Shown: in pieces, positions 44,816-53,147 of the stretch
Layout of the letters: every line of letters starts with the position of its first letter
Position numbering within the stretch: the first letter of the stretch is position 1
Source: Paenibacillus antibioticophila
GTDB lineage: Bacteria > Bacillota > Bacilli > Paenibacillales > Paenibacillaceae
NCBI RefSeq assembly: GCF_000455265.1
Contig: NZ_HG005142.1
Coordinates: forward strand, 402,496-466,495
Reading direction: 5' to 3'
Length of the DNA stretch: 64,000 nucleotides
The notes under the pieces: generated by a model
The model's database searches: none
What the model was told of the DNA's origin: nothing
Seen by the model: the letters and a program-made list of their open reading frames with translations, nothing else
Program-made: the position numbers and the translations under genes

Positions 44816-46400
44816 GGATATTCCCAAAGCAACCATAGCATTGGGTTCTACTCGCAATAGAAAGGATTCATTTCGATTCCAAACAGGCGGTATCGTATTG
44901 GGGCTGCACCAAGAGCGTAACCAAGAACGGCTCTACTATATTGCTGACGATGTCCACTCCCTTTGCATCGGAGCTACCCGCAGCGGTAAGTCCCGCACGA
45001 TTGTACTCCAATCCATCGGATTTCTGGGTCTGGCTGGAGAGTCTATGGTAATCAGCGACCCGAAGGCGGAATTATTTCATTACAGTCATGTGTTACTGGA
45101 AAAGTTGGAATATGAAGTCCTAACGCTGGACTTTCGCCATCCAGAAAAAAGTCATCATTACAATCTGCTTCAACCCGTCATTGATGCCACCCTTGCAGGA
45201 GATCAAGAACAGGCGGAGATGCTGGCCTGGGATATGACACAAGTATTGGTAGGTAAATCGCAAGGAGAGAAAATCTGGACCAACGGTGAAATGTCGGTCA
45301 TTGCAGCTTCCATCCTTAGTGTCGTCTGGGACAATCTCAAACGCCCGGAATATCAGAACTTGACCAATGTCTATTGGTTTTTAGCTGAGATGAATAAGCA
45401 GATCGGTAACAAAACTCCGATGCAGGAATACATCAAGCGTTTGCCTCAGCACCATCCAGCCCGCGCCTTGCTTAGTATTTCAGATATCGCCCCATCTCGA
45501 ACCAAAGGTAGCTTCTACACCTCTGCGCTTACGACACTTCGGTTGTTTACCTCCAAATCCATTTACGCTATTACCCATAAGAGCGACTTTTCGCTGGCTG
45601 ACCTTGGCCGGAAGAAACAGGCGCTCTTTATTATTTTGCCCGACGAAAAGACCACCTTCTATCCGGTAGCCTCTTTAATGGTATCGCAGCTTTATGAATT
45701 GCTGACCGTTCAAGCCGATGCACGCGGCGGACGGCTTGAGCAACGGGTTAATTTCATGTTAGACGAATTCGGAAACTTCACACCTATTGCCGACTTTACC
45801 AACAAACTAACGGTTGGCGGCGGACGCGGCATGCGCTTTAATCTTTTTCTCCAAAGCTTTGAACAGCTCAAGGAGAAATATGATGACCACGCTGCAAGCA
45901 CAATCAAAAGTAACTGCCAAACATGGATTTACCTGCAGGCGGATGACTTGGAAACATTGCGAGAAATCAGTGAAAAGCTGGGCACTTATACCACTTCCAG
46001 CTATCAGCTCTCCGCCTCTCATGGCAAATACTCCACACCCAGCACCTCACACAGCTTGAACCTGTTGGAGCGCAAGCTGCTCACGGTGGATGAAGTACGG
46101 CGAGTCTCCCGCCCCTATCAAATCGTTCTTTCCCGCTCCCATCCAGCCATGATGTTCTCGCCGGACCTGGGTGAATGGGCATTTAACCGCATGATGGGCC
46201 TTGGAGACAAGGAGCATAACCGTCGTGTCCGTGAAGAACGAGAACAGCGTCGCCCTATTCTAACGGATACGAGAGAGGAGGTGAAACTGTGGAACATCTG
46301 GATTTACTATCAAAAAGACATTGCCCGGCAACTGGCCGAACAACGCCAGCAAGCGGCAGCCTCCTCCGGCGGCTTTATGCCACCGCCTACCGACGAGTAA
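44796..46400 (+). CDS. VirD4/TraG-type coupling ATPase
   Basis: The 534-residue protein has Walker A GATRSGKS at 59-66, Walker B NFMLDEFGNF, and the family blocks VISDPKAELFHYSHVLLEKL, KSNCQTWIYLQADDLETLRE and VDEVRRVSRPYQIVLSRSHP. It pumps the relaxase-DNA complex toward the secretion channel. I chose the ATG at 44796 (MNLTHPKDIP), which overlaps the anchor subunit gene. Membrane helices are absent from this chain. Its 3' end overlaps the next gene by 112 bases. Confidence 0.9.
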   Translation: MNLTHPKDIPKATIALGSTRNRKDSFRFQTGGIVLGLHQERNQERLYYIADDVHSLCIGATRSGKSRTIVLQSIGFLGLAGESMVISDPKAELFHYSHVLLEKLEYEVLTLDFRHPEKSHHYNLLQPVIDATLAGDQEQAEMLAWDMTQVLVGKSQGEKIWTNGEMSVIAASILSVVWDNLKRPEYQNLTNVYWFLAEMNKQIGNKTPMQEYIKRLPQHHPARALLSISDIAPSRTKGSFYTSALTTLRLFTSKSIYAITHKSDFSLADLGRKKQALFIILPDEKTTFYPVASLMVSQLYELLTVQADARGGRLEQRVNFMLDEFGNFTPIADFTNKLTVGGGRGMRFNLFLQSFEQLKEKYDDHAASTIKSNCQTWIYLQADDLETLREISEKLGTYTTSSYQLSASHGKYSTPSTSHSLNLLERKLLTVDEVRRVSRPYQIVLSRSHPAMMFSPDLGEWAFNRMMGLGDKEHNRRVREEREQRRPILTDTREEVKLWNIWIYYQKDIARQLAEQRQQAAASSGGFMPPPTDE

Positions 46401-46735
46401 AAGCCACGCTGCAAGTTAGATACAAAATTATGTACGCATTGGCTACTCTTTGGCTTTTCGCCCTCCCCTCCTCTGCTTCTGCCGCAGGAGATATTAAAGG
46501 CAGCAAACTGGTTACCGGAACCGAAAAGTTGATTGGGGACGTCACCACTTGGCTGATGATTTTGGCTCCCATTGTCGCAGGTTTGCTCATCATCTACTTT
46601 TGCATTCGGCGATCCGTCGCTGACGAGATGGACACCAAGAAGTGGAATAATCGCATCATTGTCGCCATCGTGTCCTGTATCGGCGCGGTGCTAGGCTCCG
46701 CAACGCTGAACATCATTATCGGATACTACAAGTAA
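46289..46735 (+). CDS. VirB2/Maff2-like small membrane protein
   Basis: The hydrophobic core (MYALATLWLFALPSSASAAG, then TWLMILAPIVAGLLIIYFCI and IVAIVSCIGAVLGSATLNII) is a signal-like segment plus two helices, as in VirB2 pilins and the Maff2 family of Firmicute elements. The only strong ribosome binding site (GAGAGGAGGTGAAACT) precedes a GTG at 46289, well inside the coupling ATPase gene, which adds 47 arginine-rich residues. An internal ATG at 46430 would give the plain pilin-like form but lacks a site. Confidence 0.75.
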   Translation: MEHLDLLSKRHCPATGRTTPASGSLLRRLYATAYRRVKATLQVRYKIMYALATLWLFALPSSASAAGDIKGSKLVTGTEKLIGDVTTWLMILAPIVAGLLIIYFCIRRSVADEMDTKKWNNRIIVAIVSCIGAVLGSATLNIIIGYYK

Positions 46736-46740
46736 TTAGG

Positions 46741-46767
46741 GCTTGTCCAGTGGGCAGGCTTTTTTGG
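46741..46767 (+). terminator. Intra-operon terminator/attenuator
   Basis: GCTTGTCC pairs with GGGCAGGC (8 bp with two wobbles) across AGT, followed by TTTTTT. It lies directly after the VirB2-like gene and before a co-directional operon, so partial read-through could make the upstream pilin-like product more abundant. Confidence 0.65.
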
Positions 46768-46808
46768 TTTCCATCCCACGATACATTACATTTTGGAGGT
46801 CATGATTC

Positions 46809-47039
46809 ATGAAAAAATGGTTGAAGACAGTAAAGGAAAAAAGCATGGTTGCGATGGTTAAGACGAAGCATACACTTTGCAACCGCCGCGGCGAAGGCTT
46901 TGTCGATACTGCCGTAAAGATTTTGATGTCTGTTGTCATCGGTGCCTTGCTGCTGGCCGGCTTATACTTGCTCTTTAACGGCACGATTCTGCCCACGCTC
47001 ACGCAACGCATTAAAGAAATGTTCAATTACAAAGGCTAA
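46809..47039 (+). CDS. DUF6133-like small membrane protein with prepilin-like N-terminus
   Basis: The 76-residue protein has a basic start, then NRRGEGFVDTAVKILMSVVI and a single helix (IGALLLAGLYLLFNGTILPT). The RGEG-F motif followed by a hydrophobic stretch resembles a class III signal peptide cut after Gly. A very similar motif (NRGEGYIDVVVFVM) occurs in the DUF4320 protein of this region. TTGGAGGTCATGATTC precedes the ATG. It may be a minor pilin or pseudopilin processed by the TadV-like peptidase encoded downstream. Confidence 0.75.
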   Translation: MKKWLKTVKEKSMVAMVKTKHTLCNRRGEGFVDTAVKILMSVVIGALLLAGLYLLFNGTILPTLTQRIKEMFNYKG

Positions 47040-47104
47040 AATGGAACGACCTTCAGAGCAAGGAGCGGCACTACCGCTGTTCCTTGCAGAAAGGAGGCTT
47101 ACAG

Positions 47105-47941
47105 TTGGAAAAGATTCTGCTTTTGCTAATTATCGCTCTGTTGAATGGTTCCTTGGTATACATCGACAATCTACTCAAAGAAATCATTCCCATTTCGCTC
47201 TATGCCGAAAAATATATGACTCTGACCACAGGAGCCAACTTGCTTGAAAACCTGTACGACATTGTGTTTTCCTTTGGAATTGCCTTGATGATTCTCAAAT
47301 TTCTTAAAAAAGGTTTTGAAATCTATGTGCTCTGGACAGACGGGGATCCAGATGAGGAGCCTCTATTTCTGCTGACCAACTTTTTTCGGGCCATGGCTGT
47401 TGCCATCTGTTTCCCTACCCTCTACACCTGGCTTGGCGGCATGGTGGAGGACTTGACAAATCAACTGCTGGGCGTAATCGGCCAATCCACCAATTACAAT
47501 TGGCAAATGTGGATTAATGCGCTGGAATCAGCCGGATTGGTCACTGCTGTATTTGGTCTTATCTTCATTGTCTGCTTCTTCATCCTGTATTTTCAATTTC
47601 TGATGCGCGGCTTGGAAATGCTCATTCTACGAGTGGGCATTCCTCTTGCCTGTGCAGGACTTTTGGACAACGATAAAGGCGTGTTTCGAGCTTATGCCCA
47701 AAAATTCACCCAGTCCATGCTTGCAGTTGTTATTCAGATTGCACTCGCTAAGCTCGGTGTAGGACTGATGCTGCAAAACCATGTGTTCTGGGGGATGGCC
47801 TGCATGATGCTGGCGATTCGTACCCCGCGCTTTCTCTCAGATTTCCTTATCACTACAGGAGTTGGAGGCGGTGCGGTCAATAATATCTACCATAGTATCA
47901 AACTGGTTGGCATGGCCCGGAAACTGGGCAAGGCAGGCTAA
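47105..47941 (+). CDS. VirB6/TrbL-like polytopic conjugation protein
   Basis: The 278-residue protein has six or seven membrane helices, for example ILLLLIIALLNGSLVYIDNL, VAICFPTLYTWLGGMVEDLT, VTAVFGLIFIVCFFILYFQF and GVGLMLQNHVFWGMACMMLA. Its size and layout fit the inner-membrane channel protein VirB6 of Gram-positive conjugation systems (DUF6102-like). The TTG at 47105 follows AAGGAGGCTTACAG. It probably forms the membrane pore with the VirB3-like and VirB4 proteins. Confidence 0.82.
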   Translation: MEKILLLLIIALLNGSLVYIDNLLKEIIPISLYAEKYMTLTTGANLLENLYDIVFSFGIALMILKFLKKGFEIYVLWTDGDPDEEPLFLLTNFFRAMAVAICFPTLYTWLGGMVEDLTNQLLGVIGQSTNYNWQMWINALESAGLVTAVFGLIFIVCFFILYFQFLMRGLEMLILRVGIPLACAGLLDNDKGVFRAYAQKFTQSMLAVVIQIALAKLGVGLMLQNHVFWGMACMMLAIRTPRFLSDFLITTGVGGGAVNNIYHSIKLVGMARKLGKAG

Positions 47942-47944
47942 CCT

Positions 47945-48154
47945 ATGACCACTTTGGAAGAATTAGCTCAAGCTTGTATTTTGCTGATTCGCGTAGGTTG
48001 CGTGTTTCGTCTCATCTATTCCATGGTTCGTCTATCTGGAGCAGACGAAGAGGCAAGCAAATACAAAAAGCGTGCCCGAAATGTGGTGATTTTTTATGTA
48101 CTGGCCGAAAGCATTTGGCAGGTGAAAGAAATCATTATGTTTTATTATCGATAA
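47945..48154 (+). CDS. Small membrane-associated conjugation protein, 69 residues
   Basis: The protein has an amphipathic first segment (AQACILLIRVGCVFRLIYSM) and a second hydrophobic segment (VVIFYVLAESIWQVKEIIMF) separated by a basic loop (KYKKRAR). It starts 4 bases after the VirB6-like gene and ends at a strong terminator. It is probably a small subunit of the membrane channel; the family is not recognised. Confidence 0.65.
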   Translation: MTTLEELAQACILLIRVGCVFRLIYSMVRLSGADEEASKYKKRARNVVIFYVLAESIWQVKEIIMFYYR

Positions 48155-48172
48155 CCACTTTCCATTCCACAA

Positions 48173-48213
48173 AAAATGACTCTGCGTATATGCCCGTAGA
48201 GTCATTTGTTTTT
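48173..48213 (+). terminator. Rho-independent terminator
   Basis: AAAATGACTCT pairs with AGAGTCATTT around a short loop, with a T-rich run (GTTTTTCC) after it. It divides the VirB6-like cluster from the VirB3/Tad cluster; a promoter for the following genes should lie close by, though the next site is only 40 bases on. Confidence 0.75.
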
Positions 48214-48253
48214 CCACTTTCTCTTATTCTCAACCAAGAAAGGAGCCCTCCCC

Positions 48254-48586
48254 TTGAATATAGAACCGCAAACCTTGTATATTCCGATGGGTGTCAAAGC
48301 CCAGAGCGAGTGGTTTCCCGGCTTTGGTAAGCAGCAGCTGGGACAAACGATTATCGGCTCCACGGGAGCCACTCTCCTCGCACTTCTCTTTTGGCTATTG
48401 AACGGCAGTGTGCCCGTTGCGGTTGTCACCTTCCTCAGCGGTGTAGCCGCTTCTGTTATGATGACGACCAAGGACCGACATAACCTATCTGTGCTGGACC
48501 AGTTGCGTTTTATGATTCAGTTTCAAAGAAGTCAAAAGCGCTATCCTTATCGCGCCTTACCGGAGTGGGATGGATTATCTTCATGA
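48254..48586 (+). CDS. VirB3/PrgI-like conjugation protein
   Basis: The 110-residue protein begins with a TTG at 48254 (AAAGGAG nine bases upstream) and reads NIEPQTLYIPMGVKAQSEWF. Two adjacent helices follow (GQTIIGSTGATLLALLFWLL; VPVAVVTFLSGVAASVMMTT), then a basic C-terminus (RFMIQFQRSQKRYPYRALPE). This is the PrgI/VirB3 layout that partners VirB4. It ends in an ATGA overlap with the peptidase gene. Confidence 0.75.
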   Translation: MNIEPQTLYIPMGVKAQSEWFPGFGKQQLGQTIIGSTGATLLALLFWLLNGSVPVAVVTFLSGVAASVMMTTKDRHNLSVLDQLRFMIQFQRSQKRYPYRALPEWDGLSS

Positions 48587-49029
48587 TTGGCGCTCTATTT
48601 GAAGCGCTACTTCTGTTTCCGCTTTTACTGTATGCCAGTATATGCGATATACGAACACGTCAAATTCCGGATTACATCCCCTTTTCCATAGGGATAGTCG
48701 GCCTGGTTCACTTCTCCCCTTTCCTCTCCATCACGGGGTTATTGTGTACCGGACTCCCTTATTTCTTTGGAGCATTGTTCTCTGGAGGTAAAATCGGCGG
48801 CGGCGATATCAAGCTCATGGCAGCCTGTGGAATTGTGCTCGGCCCTTTTTACGGCACGTTGCAAAGTATTCTGGGCTTAACGCTGGTGCTGTTATTCGCT
48901 GCTGGTATCGGCATTCGCTCTGGATTTCATGTCGCCAAACACACTTCATTGCCGCTCGCTCCTTTCTTATCAGCAGGCGGTATTTTGGCATACGTGTTAT
49001 TCCGTATTGCAGATTCATTCCAATTATAG
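48583..49029 (+). CDS. tadV: TadV/CpaA-type prepilin peptidase
   Basis: The protein of about 148 residues is a membrane aspartic protease of family A24. It has SICDIRTRQIPDYIPFSIGI with the first catalytic aspartate, SGGKIGGGDIKLMAACGIVL with the second (GGGD), and several helices. It lacks the N-terminal methylase domain of large PilD enzymes, as expected for TadV. The ATG at 48583 overlaps the previous stop (ATGA); a GTG at 48565 would add six residues. It should mature the pilin-like proteins of this cluster. Confidence 0.87.
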   Translation: MIGALFEALLLFPLLLYASICDIRTRQIPDYIPFSIGIVGLVHFSPFLSITGLLCTGLPYFFGALFSGGKIGGGDIKLMAACGIVLGPFYGTLQSILGLTLVLLFAAGIGIRSGFHVAKHTSLPLAPFLSAGGILAYVLFRIADSFQL

Positions 49030-49041
49030 GAGGTCAAAATC

Positions 49042-49797
49042 TTGAAAGCTTTTCTCCGCAAACGTACGACGGTAGGTATGGCTTGCATTGTACTATCACT
49101 GATCCTGACACTAGGGATTGCCCCACTCTTGAACCGTGCTAATAGCGAGCAGACAACCATCGTCCGTTTATCCCAAGATGTAGCCAAGGGAGCCTTGATT
49201 ACGAAAAGCGATGTGGAAACGGTCCGCGTGGGAGCCTATAATCTGCCTTCTACTATCCTTTCTTCCTTGGATAGCGTCGTCAACCAATATGCCACTGTCG
49301 ATATGAAGCAGGGCGACTATCTGCTCCCCGCCAAATTATCTTCAGTGCCGCTAGATGCATATTTGAGCCGATTGGATGGAACCAAGCAAGCCATTTCCGT
49401 CACCATCAAAAACCTTGCTGCTGGCTTATCTGGCAAGCTGCAGGCCGGTGATATTGTCACCTTGATCGCTTCCGATTATGGAGAACTGCGAACGACAACC
49501 TCGCCTCCGGAACTGCAATATGTAGAAGTGCTGGCGACAACCACCAGCAGCGGTTTGGAGGCCAAACAAGCTAAGGATCCTTCTACTGACACAGATGAGC
49601 AAGAACTGCCTTCTACTTTAACTTTGCTGGTGATGCCGCAGCAAGCCACTCTTTTGGCTGACTTGGAAAACAAAAGTAAACTGCACGCCGCACTCGTCTT
49701 CCGTGGAGATACAGCTACCGCCTTAACTTTCATTGATAAGCAGGATGCATATTTTGCTGAATTGTCTGCTCCGAAGGAGGAGAGCATTCATGAGTAA
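49042..49797 (+). CDS. cpaB: CpaB/RcpC-like pilus assembly protein
   Basis: The 251-residue protein has an N-terminal membrane anchor (VGMACIVLSLILTLGIAPLL) and a SAF domain (LSQDVAKGALITKSDVETVR, then YATVDMKQGDYLLPAKLSS), the pair that defines CpaB/RcpC. In Tad systems this periplasm-side protein helps build or steady the pilus. The TTG start follows TAGGAGGTCAAAATC. It overlaps the TadZ-like gene by 8 bases. Confidence 0.8.
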   Translation: MKAFLRKRTTVGMACIVLSLILTLGIAPLLNRANSEQTTIVRLSQDVAKGALITKSDVETVRVGAYNLPSTILSSLDSVVNQYATVDMKQGDYLLPAKLSSVPLDAYLSRLDGTKQAISVTIKNLAAGLSGKLQAGDIVTLIASDYGELRTTTSPPELQYVEVLATTTSSGLEAKQAKDPSTDTDEQELPSTLTLLVMPQQATLLADLENKSKLHAALVFRGDTATALTFIDKQDAYFAELSAPKEESIHE

Positions 49798-50641
49798 TAA
49801 GAGACTTATTGCTGTATGGGGAAGTCCCAGCAGCGGCAAGACGGTGACCGCAGTAAAGCTGGCCCAAGCCTTCGCCAACCGAAAGCAGAACGTGCTTTTG
49901 CTATGCAGTGATGCGCTTTGCCCCTCCGTTGCCACTATCGCACCGAAAGGCATCGCCAACCATGCATCACTGGGCGAATTACTTAGCTTGCCTACCTTGA
50001 ACCAAGAGGATATCTTACACTACGCTCTGCCGCTAGATGTCTCTCCATATATTGCACTTTTGGGATATAAAAAAGGAGATACTTCCTTCAGTTATGCAAC
50101 CTACAACCGTGATCGTGTTGTAGACCTGCTGACGCTTGCACGTCATGTAGCTGATGTAGTCCTGGTGGACTGCACCAGCTTTTTGTCTGTCGATTTGCTG
50201 TCCACAGTCGCTTTGGAAATGGCCGACAAAATCGTTCGTGTGCATAGCTGTGACTTAAAAAGTCTGATGTTTTTTGCTTCTTACCTTCCACTTTTGACAG
50301 ATGCCCGATTCCGCCGCGCTGACCTCCTCCCCCTATTATCCAAGGTAAAGCCGGAACAAGACAGCCATGAATACAGCCAAGTATTTGGCGGGATCCAGCT
50401 TACACTTCCGTATCTGGACCAAATTGAACAACAAGCAGCGACCGCCCAATTGCTGGAGGAAATATCAGGCAATACAACCAACGCCTATCAGGAAGGCATT
50501 CAGGCTTTGATGGAGCAGCTTCAGCCCGAACAGCAGGCTGTCTCCTCCTTCAAAGAGAAAGGCCCCTCTGTCCCAGCTAACTCCTTCTTTAAACAGTTAC
50601 TGCAGCGCTTCTCGCCCACGCATAGAGGTGACTCCAAATGA
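49790..50641 (+). CDS. tadZ: TadZ/CpaE-like localisation ATPase
   Basis: The 283-residue protein begins MSNKRLIAVWGSPSSGKTVT with a P-loop (GSPSSGKT), followed by VKLAQAFANRKQNVLLLCSD and VVLVDCTSFLSVDLLSTVAL, a MinD/ParA-like fold. TadZ proteins place the Tad apparatus in the cell. The catalytic lysine near the N-terminus of the P-loop (deviant Walker) is replaced, so ATPase activity may be weak. I chose the ATG at 49790, which follows AAGGAGGAGAGCATTC. Confidence 0.75.
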   Translation: MSNKRLIAVWGSPSSGKTVTAVKLAQAFANRKQNVLLLCSDALCPSVATIAPKGIANHASLGELLSLPTLNQEDILHYALPLDVSPYIALLGYKKGDTSFSYATYNRDRVVDLLTLARHVADVVLVDCTSFLSVDLLSTVALEMADKIVRVHSCDLKSLMFFASYLPLLTDARFRRADLLPLLSKVKPEQDSHEYSQVFGGIQLTLPYLDQIEQQAATAQLLEEISGNTTNAYQEGIQALMEQLQPEQQAVSSFKEKGPSVPANSFFKQLLQRFSPTHRGDSK

Positions 50642-51978
50642 ATCATGCCGCTCATTTTTTCTCCACGGAATCCAAAACCTTTACCGCTGTGCTGCAAGAG
50701 GTGCAGAGCTATCTTTCCAGCAAATATGCAACCCTCTTAAGTCAAAAGCCGGAGGAACAAAAGCAGCAGCTCATCTCCTACATGAGCCAATACCTCACTG
50801 ATCACCGTCTTCATGTGCCGGGACTTTCCTTTGACGAACTAGTGAACCGCTTATATACCGAGATGGTAGAGTACTCCTTTTTGACTCACTATTTGTATTC
50901 ACGAGATGTCGAAGAAATCAACATTAATGGCTATAACGATGTCAAAATCAGTTACACGGATGGCCGCATTGTTCCCGCTGAAGAACAATTTGCCTCACCA
51001 GAGCATGCCATTGACGTTATTCGCAGGCTGTTGCACCAGTCCGGAATGATTTTAGATTACTCTCAGCCTATCGTTCGCGGGCATCTGGCGCACAATATCC
51101 GCATTACCGTGTTTGGACCGCCCATCACCGATAAGGACAAAGGTATAGCAGCATCTATTCGGATTGTCAATCCGCAAAAGTTGGTGCGGGAAGATTTTGT
51201 CCGCAATGGAACAGCAACGGCAGACATGCTCGATTTTTTGAGTCTTTGTTTACGCTACGGCTTGTCTATGTGTGTGACAGGCGCAACAGGCAGCGGAAAA
51301 ACCACGCTTATGAGTTGGCTTCTCTCGACTGTTCCATATGAGAAGCGCATTTTCACCATTGAAAATGAGACACGCGAGTTTGACTTGGTGGTTCAGAACG
51401 AGGCGGGACAGGTTTTAAATAATGTGGTGCACACCGTCACCCGTTCCAGTGAAGACCCCCGCCAGCATATCGACCAAGAGCGATTGCTTGAATTTGCCCT
51501 GACCGCCAATCCAGATGTGATCTGTGTGGGTGAAATGAAGTCTGCCGAAGCATTTGCCGCTCAGGAGGCGGCCCGCACGGGCCATACTGTCATTACGACA
51601 ACCCACGCCAACTCCTGCTTATCTACCTACTATCGAATGGTTACGCTATGTACACAGAAATACGAAATGAACGATGCTACTTTGTACAATCTGGTGACCG
51701 AAGCGTTCCCGCTGATTCTGTTTGTCAAAAAACTGGAGGACAATTCACGGCGCATTATGGAGATTACGGAATGCCGCATTCTTACCAGTGGACAGCGCGA
51801 AATTGTTCCTTTGTATCGGTATGCCGTACATGCCATGCGAGAGGTAGAAGGTAACATGGTCGTGGACGGTGACTATGAAAAAATGCAGGACATTTCACCT
51901 GAGTTGCAAAAACGGCTTCTGGAAAATGGCATGCCTGTATCCCGGCTTGCCATGCTCTTGGAAGGCGGTGCAAAATGA
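50638..51978 (+). CDS. tadA: TadA/CpaF-type secretion ATPase
   Basis: The 446-residue protein is a type II/IV secretion hexameric ATPase. It has HYLYSRDVEEININGYNDVK, Walker A GATGSGKT at 215-222, an Asp box (IFTIENETREFDL), Walker B-like PDVICVGEMKSAEAFAAQEA and the His box GHTVITTTHANSCLST. It powers Tad pilus assembly and retraction. The start overlaps the TadZ gene by 4 bases (ATGA) and the end overlaps tadB by 4 bases, so the three are tightly coupled. Here it works alongside VirB4 and VirD4 ATPases. Confidence 0.92.
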   Translation: MNHAAHFFSTESKTFTAVLQEVQSYLSSKYATLLSQKPEEQKQQLISYMSQYLTDHRLHVPGLSFDELVNRLYTEMVEYSFLTHYLYSRDVEEININGYNDVKISYTDGRIVPAEEQFASPEHAIDVIRRLLHQSGMILDYSQPIVRGHLAHNIRITVFGPPITDKDKGIAASIRIVNPQKLVREDFVRNGTATADMLDFLSLCLRYGLSMCVTGATGSGKTTLMSWLLSTVPYEKRIFTIENETREFDLVVQNEAGQVLNNVVHTVTRSSEDPRQHIDQERLLEFALTANPDVICVGEMKSAEAFAAQEAARTGHTVITTTHANSCLSTYYRMVTLCTQKYEMNDATLYNLVTEAFPLILFVKKLEDNSRRIMEITECRILTSGQREIVPLYRYAVHAMREVEGNMVVDGDYEKMQDISPELQKRLLENGMPVSRLAMLLEGGAK

Positions 51979-52913
51979 CCTTTCTCTTTATGTTCTCCTT
52001 TATCGGCTTATCTGCTGGAAGCTTGCTTCTGCTAAATATCCCCCCAAGGAAGCTATGGTCAGAGCTGGTGCATCTTTTTACCCATTTACCTACTCGTAAA
52101 CAGCCTTTAGGAAAACGAATTCACACCGTGCAGAACCCGAAAAAATTGAAAGGCTGGCGCGCATCCATTCAGGAAGCAAACGCCATTCTGCAGCAAACTG
52201 GACAGAGCAACAAGCTGGGATTAATGATGGTCTGTTCTCTGGTTCTTGCCCTTCTTGGAGCTATGCTAGGATTTCTACTTCGCAATATTTGGCTGGTGCC
52301 AGTGTTAGCCGGAGGCTTCGCACTCACTCCGTTCTGGTTCGTGCTGTTTACCTCCACGTTTTATAAAAAGCGGCTGCACAGCGAATTGGAAACCGCCCTC
52401 TCCATCATTACTACCTCTTATCTGCGCAGCGAAAATATTCTGGCTGCGGTTGAAGAAAATGTACCTTATTTGAATCCCCCTGTAGCCGATGTGTTTCAAG
52501 CCTTTCTGGCAGAGTCCAAGCTTATTCACGCCAATTTGCGTTTTGCCCTCCAGCAGCTAAAGGGCCGAATTAACGACAGTGTGTTTCAGGAGTGGTGCGA
52601 TGCCCTAATTGCCTGCCAAGATGATCGGACCCTGAAAACGACACTCATGCCGATTGTCTCCAAGTTATCCGATATGCGGGTGGTATCTGCAGAGCTTGAT
52701 TACCTACTCTATGAGCCACTAAAGGAAATTATCACGATGGCACTACTCATGCTGGGCAATATCCCCCTACTCTATTTTCTGAATCGAGATTGGTTTCATG
52801 CTTTGACAACCAGTATGCCGGGGAAAATGGTACTCGCCTTTTGCGGTATCGCCCTGTTTGCCGGGTTTGCAGCGGTTATTCGGCTGACCCGGCCACTGGA
52901 GTATAAACGATGA
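51975..52913 (+). CDS. tadB: TadB-like inner-membrane platform protein
   Basis: The 312-residue protein has an N-terminal helix, a cytoplasmic GspF/T2SSF domain (ALSIITTSYLRSENILAAVE, QQLKGRINDSVFQEWCDALI, SKLSDMRVVSAELDYLLYEP) and C-terminal helices (ITMALLMLGNIPLLYFL, LAFCGIALFAGFAAVIRLT). It is the platform on which the TadA ATPase acts. The start overlaps tadA by 4 bases. Confidence 0.82.
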   Translation: MTFLFMFSFIGLSAGSLLLLNIPPRKLWSELVHLFTHLPTRKQPLGKRIHTVQNPKKLKGWRASIQEANAILQQTGQSNKLGLMMVCSLVLALLGAMLGFLLRNIWLVPVLAGGFALTPFWFVLFTSTFYKKRLHSELETALSIITTSYLRSENILAAVEENVPYLNPPVADVFQAFLAESKLIHANLRFALQQLKGRINDSVFQEWCDALIACQDDRTLKTTLMPIVSKLSDMRVVSAELDYLLYEPLKEIITMALLMLGNIPLLYFLNRDWFHALTTSMPGKMVLAFCGIALFAGFAAVIRLTRPLEYKR

Positions 52914-52925
52914 AGGAGGAGTAAC

Positions 52926-53147
52926 ATGTCGATAGTTGAAACAACCTTTTGGTTAGGAGAACTGTTGGATATGACTTCGGAGGAAACCCAACAGATTACC
53001 CACTTGCTTCAAGAACACGGAACGGATGCCTTTTGGGAACGACTGAAAGAGTGGCCCATCTCGGATGAGCTTCGTAACCATCTAGAGACCGTCCGAGAAC
53101 TCGTAAATATCCGAAGGGAGCCTGGTTCATGGCCTCCAACCCATTAG
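52926..53147 (+). CDS. Small helical protein between tadB and the RadC-like gene
   Basis: The 73-residue acidic protein reads MSIVETTFWLGELLDMTSEE and TDAFWERLKEWPISDELRNH. It has no membrane segment. GAAGGAGGAGTAAC precedes the ATG, a strong site, and the end overlaps the next gene by 19 bases. The family is unknown. Position and coupling suggest it pairs with the RadC-like protein. Confidence 0.65.
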   Translation: MSIVETTFWLGELLDMTSEETQQITHLLQEHGTDAFWERLKEWPISDELRNHLETVRELVNIRREPGSWPPTH

